Origin: Rhizobium grahamii
GTDB taxonomy: Bacteria > Pseudomonadota > Alphaproteobacteria > Rhizobiales > Rhizobiaceae
Assembly: GCF_009498215.1 (NCBI RefSeq)
Contig: NZ_CP043498.1
Span: 3,822,001 to 3,886,000 of the forward strand
Reading direction: 5' to 3'
Length of the DNA: 64,000 nucleotides
In this document: positions 59,921 through 64,000 of the stretch, piece after piece
How positions within the stretch are numbered: the stretch's first letter is position 1
Layout of the letters: every line of letters starts with the position of its first letter
The notes under the pieces: generated by a model
What the model was told of the DNA's origin: nothing
The model's input: only the letters and a program-made list of their open reading frames with translations
The model's database searches: none
Made by a program: the position numbers and the translations under genes

Positions 59921-61468
59921 TTAGACGCCGATCGCTTCGCTCAGCACTTCTTCATGTGTCGCCGCATGGAAGTCGTGGCTTGCCACCAGCTGGCCACGCC
60001 TGAAGACGTGCAGCCGATCCGCAAGTTCATAGACTTCGGGCAGATAGGACGAGATCAGAATGATCCCGGCGCCCTGTTTCAGGAGCTTGGCAAACAGCCG
60101 GTAGATTTCCGCCTTCGTGCCGACGTCTACACCGACTGTCGGCTCGTCGAAAATGAACAGCCGCGCGCCGTGGCTCAGCCATTTGCCGATGACGACCTTC
60201 TGCTGATTGCCGCCAGACATGGCGGAGACCAGCACACGCCGGCTCGGCGTCTTGATCGCCAGGTCACGGATCTGCTGGTCGGCGTTCTGTGATTCCTCGC
60301 TGTGGCTGATGACTGGGCCCTTGCTCAGCCGCTTGAAGACCGGGAGATTGATGTTGAGCCCGATCGGCAGGTTGAGGCAGAGGCCCTGGTCGCGACGGCT
60401 CTCCGGCGCAAGCGCGATCCCGAGCTCCATCGCCGTGCGCTCGTCCTTGATGTCGACCTTCTTGCCCATCCAGTGGATATCGCCGGTCGTCTTTTCGCGC
60501 CCGTAGAGACCAAGCGCGAACTCGCTGCGGCCCGCGCCGATGAGACCGTAGAGCCCAACGATCTGCCCGGACTTGACGGTCAGCGACACATTCTCGAAGC
60601 CCGGTCCTGACAGCCCGCGCACGTCGAGGATCGTCTCGCCGATCGGGATCTCCTCCTTGTGGTAGATCTGCTCGATCGAGCGGTTGATCATCAAGGCGAT
60701 CAACTCGTTCTCGTTGGTCTCGCCGATGGTTCGCGTGCCGACATGCGTACCGTCGCGCAGCACCGAAACGCGATCGGCAAGCTCGAACACCTCTTCCATG
60801 CGGTGGCTGATATAGACGATGGTCACGCCTTCGCCCTGCAGGCGGCGGATCAGCTTGAAAAGCTGTGCCGATTCCTGTCGTGTCAGATAGGCGGTCGGCT
60901 CATCGAAAATCAGAAACTGCGTACCGCGCATGGCAGCGCGTGCGGTTGCGACAAGCTGCTGCTGGCCGATTGTCAGGTCGCTGAGCGGGACGCCGGCGGG
61001 AAGCCCGAAGCCGAGATCGTCGAGAACGGCCTGCGCCATCTTCTCCATCTCCTTCTTGCGCATCAGGCCAAACTTGTTGACCTCGTCGCCGAGAAACAGA
61101 TTGGCCGCGACCGTCAGGTGCGGGCAAAGCACGACTTCCTGGTGAACCGCGTTGATGCCGCGGGCGATCGCCTCGTTCGGCGTTGCAAGCGCAACCGGAT
61201 GTCCGCACCAGAGGATCTCGCCTGCCGTGCGGGTAATCACGCCCGTCAGAAGCTTGATCAGTGTCGACTTTCCCGCGCCGTTTTCGCCAACGATCGCGTG
61301 GATCTCGCCGGCCAGAAATGTCATCGTCGCCGGCTTCAGCGCCTGGACGTATCCGTAATTCTTCTGCAATCCCTTGAGTTCGAGGATTGGGGCACCCGCC
61401 GGAACGCGGTCTGCCTCCTTCCGCGTGGCGCTGTCATCGTGTCGATGACTGACCTCTTCCAGGCTCAT
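59921..61468 (-). CDS. Sugar ABC transporter ATPase (RbsA/XylG type)
   Basis: A 515-residue tandem ATPase of the CUT2 family. The N-terminal half has Walker A GENGAGKSTLIKLLTG and Walker B FLIFDEPTAYLT; the C-terminal half has the usual degenerate Walker A, the signature SGGNQQKVVIGKWLS and RLFIFDEPTVGVDVG. The ATG at 61468 is chosen for its GGAGGAG site; the ATG at 61495 would add nine residues. It lies between the binding-protein and permease genes. Confidence 0.93.
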   Translation of the reverse strand: MSLEEVSHRHDDSATRKEADRVPAGAPILELKGLQKNYGYVQALKPATMTFLAGEIHAIVGENGAGKSTLIKLLTGVITRTAGEILWCGHPVALATPNEAIARGINAVHQEVVLCPHLTVAANLFLGDEVNKFGLMRKKEMEKMAQAVLDDLGFGLPAGVPLSDLTIGQQQLVATARAAMRGTQFLIFDEPTAYLTRQESAQLFKLIRRLQGEGVTIVYISHRMEEVFELADRVSVLRDGTHVGTRTIGETNENELIALMINRSIEQIYHKEEIPIGETILDVRGLSGPGFENVSLTVKSGQIVGLYGLIGAGRSEFALGLYGREKTTGDIHWMGKKVDIKDERTAMELGIALAPESRRDQGLCLNLPIGLNINLPVFKRLSKGPVISHSEESQNADQQIRDLAIKTPSRRVLVSAMSGGNQQKVVIGKWLSHGARLFIFDEPTVGVDVGTKAEIYRLFAKLLKQGAGIILISSYLPEVYELADRLHVFRRGQLVASHDFHAATHEEVLSEAIGV

Positions 61469-61550
61469 GGGCGTCTCCTCCTCGCGAATTGCCATGCCTC
61501 CAACCAGCCATCCGCGCTCCTCATGCGGACGATAGCACAGGTGAAGGAAA

Positions 61551-61578
61551 GGCCGCGCGGGATTTCGCCCGCGCGGCC
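61551..61578 (-). terminator. Intercistronic hairpin after the sugar-binding-protein gene
   Basis: Perfect 11-bp GC-rich stem GGCCGCGCGGG / CCCGCGCGGCC with loop ATTTCG, 12 bases past the binding-protein stop and followed by TTTCCTTC on the minus strand. Probably a partial terminator that favours binding-protein expression. Confidence 0.7.
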
Positions 61579-61590
61579 ATCGTCACGTCA

Positions 61591-62577
61591 TTACTTGATC
61601 TTCGGGTTCAGCAGAGCGTCGATCTTCGGATCGCTCATGTTCGCCTTGGTGACGAGGTTTGCGCCGGTGTCGACGTTCTCCTCAACCTTCTCGCCCTTCG
61701 ATACGGCGAGCGCGGTCTTCACGCCGTCATAGCCCATGCGATAGGGGTCTTGAACGACGAGGCCGGCGAGCGAGCCGTCCTTGAGGAAGCCGACCGTCTT
61801 GTCGTCGCTGTCGAAGGCGATGACCTTGATCTTGTCGCCGAGCTTGTTTTCGGCGATTGCCTGGCCGACACCCTGGCCGAGGATGAGGTTCGAAGCGAAC
61901 GCACCCACGAGGTTGGGGTTGGCGGTGATCAGGTCGGTCATCATGTTGAGACCGGTCGTTGCCTGGCCGTCACCGTACTTGTCGGCGATGACCTTGAGTC
62001 CCGGATGCTTCGTCTTGATCTGATCGAGGAAGCCTTCGCGGCGCTGTTCGAGCGAGCCGACGCCCGGCAGGTTGGTGAGGATGACGACTTCGCCTTCTTC
62101 CTTGCCGGTCATTTCCTTGATGGCGGCGGCAAGACCGTCAGCGGCGATGCGGCCACCCTGGACGTTGTCGGTGGTCAGGAACGACTTGAAGGCCTTTGAG
62201 TCAGCAGCCGAGTCGATGCCGATGATCGGAACAGACTTGGCGGCTTCGTCGATCGGCTTGCCGAGCGCCTTGAATTCGGTCGGCGAGATGACGATCGCGG
62301 CCGGCTTGCCGGCGACGGCGTTCTCGAGAATGCTGATCTGGCCGTTGACGTCGGACTCAGCCTGCGCGCCGAGTTCCGGCACCTTGACGCCGAGATCCTC
62401 GCCAGCCTTGCGGGCGCCGGCGAGAACAATCTGCCAGTAGAAGGACGTCGTGTCCTTGACGATGATCGGGATCGTCACATCGGCTGCAAAGGTCGTGACC
62501 GGCATCGCCGTGGCGATCACAGCCGCGCCGGCAAGAGCGGTGAAGGCTCTGCGTGACAGAATGGACTTCATGCGCAT
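61591..62577 (-). CDS. Sugar ABC transporter periplasmic binding protein
   Basis: A 328-residue CUT2-type sugar-binding protein. The signal peptide has a twin-arginine-like stretch (ILSRRAFTALAG) and ends TTFA, so Tat export is possible. The mature part starts ADVTIPIIVKDTTSFYWQIV and has IGIDSAADSKAFKSFLTTDN, a typical ligand-loop region. The ATG at 62577 has GAGGAG seven bases upstream. From the neighbours the ligand may be L-fucose or a related sugar; this is inference. Confidence 0.9.
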   Translation of the reverse strand: MRMKSILSRRAFTALAGAAVIATAMPVTTFAADVTIPIIVKDTTSFYWQIVLAGARKAGEDLGVKVPELGAQAESDVNGQISILENAVAGKPAAIVISPTEFKALGKPIDEAAKSVPIIGIDSAADSKAFKSFLTTDNVQGGRIAADGLAAAIKEMTGKEEGEVVILTNLPGVGSLEQRREGFLDQIKTKHPGLKVIADKYGDGQATTGLNMMTDLITANPNLVGAFASNLILGQGVGQAIAENKLGDKIKVIAFDSDDKTVGFLKDGSLAGLVVQDPYRMGYDGVKTALAVSKGEKVEENVDTGANLVTKANMSDPKIDALLNPKIK

Positions 62578-62639
62578 GTTGGTTCTCCTCTCAGGTGCGT
62601 TCTCCTCCAGGAAATCTCTCGCGAACGCGGACGAGAGAC

Positions 62640-62653
62640 TTTTATCGATAAAA
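62640..62653. promoter_or_regulatory. Perfect palindrome upstream of the sugar-binding-protein gene
   Basis: TTTTATCGATAAAA is a perfect 14-bp palindrome 63 bases upstream of the binding-protein start; a half-site (TTTATC) follows at about 62658-62663. It is a candidate operator for the sugar operon. No regulator gene is in view. Confidence 0.45.
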
Positions 62654-62734
62654 AACATTTATCTTTGGAGGCTAGCCGAGCCCCATTTCAATTGCAAGTC
62701 CGGCACCTCTAAGCCTTTGGGTGCCTGTTTGATG

Positions 62735-62779
62735 CGCCCCGCCGAGACATCTCGGGAGTGAACCCGAGGAAGCGGGGCG
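62735..62779 (-). other. Nested hairpin in the FucU/binding-protein intergenic region
   Basis: Outer stem CGCCCCGC (62735-62742) / GCGGGGCG (62772-62779) encloses an inner stem CTCGGG (62751-62756) / CCCGAG (62763-62768). It lies 89-133 bases after the FucU stop and could terminate or attenuate transcription before the binding-protein gene. Confidence 0.5.
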
Positions 62780-62867
62780 TCCTGTCTGTCTGGCTGTAAG
62801 CACTGCTGCTGCAGCAAAATGCAACATAGATTTCGAATGCTTGTCAATGCGGAATGCTTGTTCCGTT

Positions 62868-63314
62868 TTATCCGGTGAAGACCTCATGCGGGTGCACGAC
62901 ACCCTTCTTGAGAATGAGATTGCCATAGAGCCTGAATTCCGTCGTTGCGACGATATAGGCGGCCTTCCGCGAGCGCTCGTAAAAGGCGAAGCGCTCAAGC
63001 GTCGCAATGGGATAGTCGCCGGCACGCGCATTCACGATGTTCTGAAACTCGGTGCATACCTCCGGCACCGCCTTCGGATCGCCGACGACTTCCATCCGCC
63101 AGGCAGCCTCCGGCACGAAGGTATCGAGCGGCAGGTGCGTCAGGATCGCTTCCGCCATCACAGTTGCGGTGACGCCGTCGGCGCGGATCACTTCCGGTCC
63201 CATGCTGCTGGACGGGAAATTGGCATCGGCGATAACGATTTCGTCGCCATGGCCCATGCGGGCGATCGCCAGAAGGAGATCGGGGCTGAGAACGGGATGA
63301 ATACCTTTGAGCAT
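62868..63314 (-). CDS. fucU: L-fucose mutarotase-like protein (RbsD/FucU)
   Basis: A 148-residue FucU-type mutarotase starting MLKGIHPVLSPDLLLAIARM at the ATG at 63314. The catalytic His is in ARMGHGDEIVIADANFPS, and the C-terminal FRLYGNLILKKGVVHP matches the family. In the present reading the upstream aldo/keto reductase frame runs into it without a stop, but this appears to result from a one-base loss in that gene; FucU should be a separate protein. It is a paralogue of the 27331-27813 gene. Confidence 0.87.
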   Translation of the reverse strand: MLKGIHPVLSPDLLLAIARMGHGDEIVIADANFPSSSMGPEVIRADGVTATVMAEAILTHLPLDTFVPEAAWRMEVVGDPKAVPEVCTEFQNIVNARAGDYPIATLERFAFYERSRKAAYIVATTEFRLYGNLILKKGVVHPHEVFTG

Positions 63315-63324
63315 ATCTGTGTCC

Positions 63325-64000
63325 TTAAACGCGTACGGCTTCGGCACCGAGTGGTGGTGCGACGAGGGTGAAATTATCAAATTCCGGAAAAATTGAATCC
63401 GCAAGAGCGGGGAAAGAAGCTTCATGTTGCGTTCAAGGCTCGACGCCTTGGCCGTACCTATCAGCACGGAGGAAACCAGCGGATCGCGCAGGGCGAACTG
63501 CAGGGCAGGGGCCGCGAGCGGAACGCCATGCTTGCTGGCGATCGCCTCCATCTGCCCGACCTTGGCGAGCACGTCGTCATTGGCCGGCATGTAGTCGAAG
63601 TGCGAGCCGGGCACCGGTCCGGTGGCCAGGATGCCGGAATTGAACACGCCACCAACCACCAGCGACGTGCCCTTGCGGCGGCAGAGCGGCAGCAGATCGG
63701 CTACCGCCGTGCGATCGAGCAGCGTGTAACGGCCGGCCAGCAGGATGCAGTCGATGTCGGCATTCGTCATCACATCGATGCAGACGGGAACCTCGTTGAC
63801 GCCAAGCCCGAAGGCCTTGATCGCTGCAGAGGATTTCAGTTCCTCGAGCGCCCGGATGCCGGAGTCGAGGAAGTGCCGGAGGTGAACGGCGTTTCGCTCA
63901 GCCCCATGTGTATAGCCACCAAGGTCGTGCACATAGAGGATGTCGATCCTGTTCAGCCCGAGCCGCGCATAGCTGAATTCGACCGAGCGCATGATGCCGT
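63325..64000 (-). pseudogene. Aldo/keto reductase (L-fucose / D-threo-aldose dehydrogenase type), partial and frameshifted
   Basis: The C-terminal about 225 residues of an aldo/keto reductase; the start is off the right edge. Visible are DILYVHDLGGYTHG with the catalytic-His region, IKAFGLGVNEV, and SLVVGGVFNSGILATG. After MKLLSPL the frame changes: the family-like ending ALADSIFPEFDNFTLVAPP and GAEAVRV, stopping at 63325, lies in another frame. One extra G in the GGGG run at 63409-63412 (plus strand) restores it. As read, the frame fuses to fucU and would end at 62868. With FucU it suggests oxidation of L-fucose or a related sugar to its lactone. Confidence 0.8.

Noticed and set aside
62868..63992. 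Single 374-codon gene fusing an aldo/keto reductase to FucU
   Set aside because: The joint has no family similarity, while one added G gives a family-like reductase end plus a separate FucU start.

Overview
The window looks like chromosomal DNA of a Rhizobium-type alphaproteobacterium (Rhizobiaceae, closest in style to R. etli / R. leguminosarum). The evidence is high GC with strongly GC-biased third positions, the frcBCAK fructose transport genes with their ROK regulator, several rhizobial chemoreceptors, the rpmH-rnpA-yidC-engB run, and an anti-Shine-Dalgarno small RNA of the alpha-r14 (NfeR1/cuckoo) type. This is judged by reading only; no database search was run. I see no insertion sequence, prophage, CRISPR array or rRNA. 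There is one tRNA, tRNA-Arg(ACG).

Layout. 0-5 kb: a truncated Cache-domain chemoreceptor, ribokinase, rmuC and a soluble globin-coupled chemoreceptor. 5-15 kb: core metabolism, with def, fmt, truA, an arsC-like gene, dapE, dapD, a LOG-family gene, a four-EF-hand secreted protein, a HAD nucleotidase, a PEP-mutase-family enzyme and argB. 15-17 kb: an ECF sigma factor, an RskA-like anti-sigma factor and a fasciclin-domain protein, a stress module facing against the surrounding genes. 17-20.5 kb: engB, yidC, rnpA and rpmH behind a good sigma-70 promoter. 20.8-26.1 kb: a poly-HAMP chemoreceptor ending in NWEEF, an orphan sensor kinase, tRNA-Arg, two small exported proteins and the small RNA. 26.3-33 kb: a proline-racemase-family enzyme, then the fructose locus frcR / frcBCAK with a FucU/RbsD mutarotase. 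33-45 kb: pyrC, two diguanylate cyclases, a glyoxalase-like protein, a DUF1772/TetR pair, an MgtC-family membrane protein, pyrE, frk, a hydrolase and pgi. 45-50 kb: a LysR regulator divergent from a DJ-1/monooxygenase/SDR operon, then fadD and a PRC-barrel protein. 50-57 kb: an osmoprotectant ABC operon (binding protein, permease, ATPase, permease) followed by a glyoxalase-I-like gene and a beta-mannosidase. 57-64 kb: cutC, then a sugar ABC operon that reads like an L-fucose-type catabolic locus (aldo/keto reductase, FucU, binding protein, ATPase, permease, zinc alcohol dehydrogenase) and runs off the right edge.

How the genes work together. Sugar uptake dominates the right half. Fructose enters by FrcBCA and can be phosphorylated by Frk and isomerised by Pgi; a second pentose/hexose/deoxyhexose importer is paired with a mutarotase and dehydrogenases. 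Three chemoreceptors and two diguanylate cyclases point to motility and surface-lifestyle control. The transporter operons share a hairpin just after the binding-protein gene.

Four genes (frcK, the lysR gene, the beta-mannosidase and the right-edge aldo/keto reductase) are each broken by what reads as one missing G or C in or beside a short G/C run. All lie right of 32 kb. This is either recent decay or a base-calling artefact and should be resolved before the genes are treated as lost.
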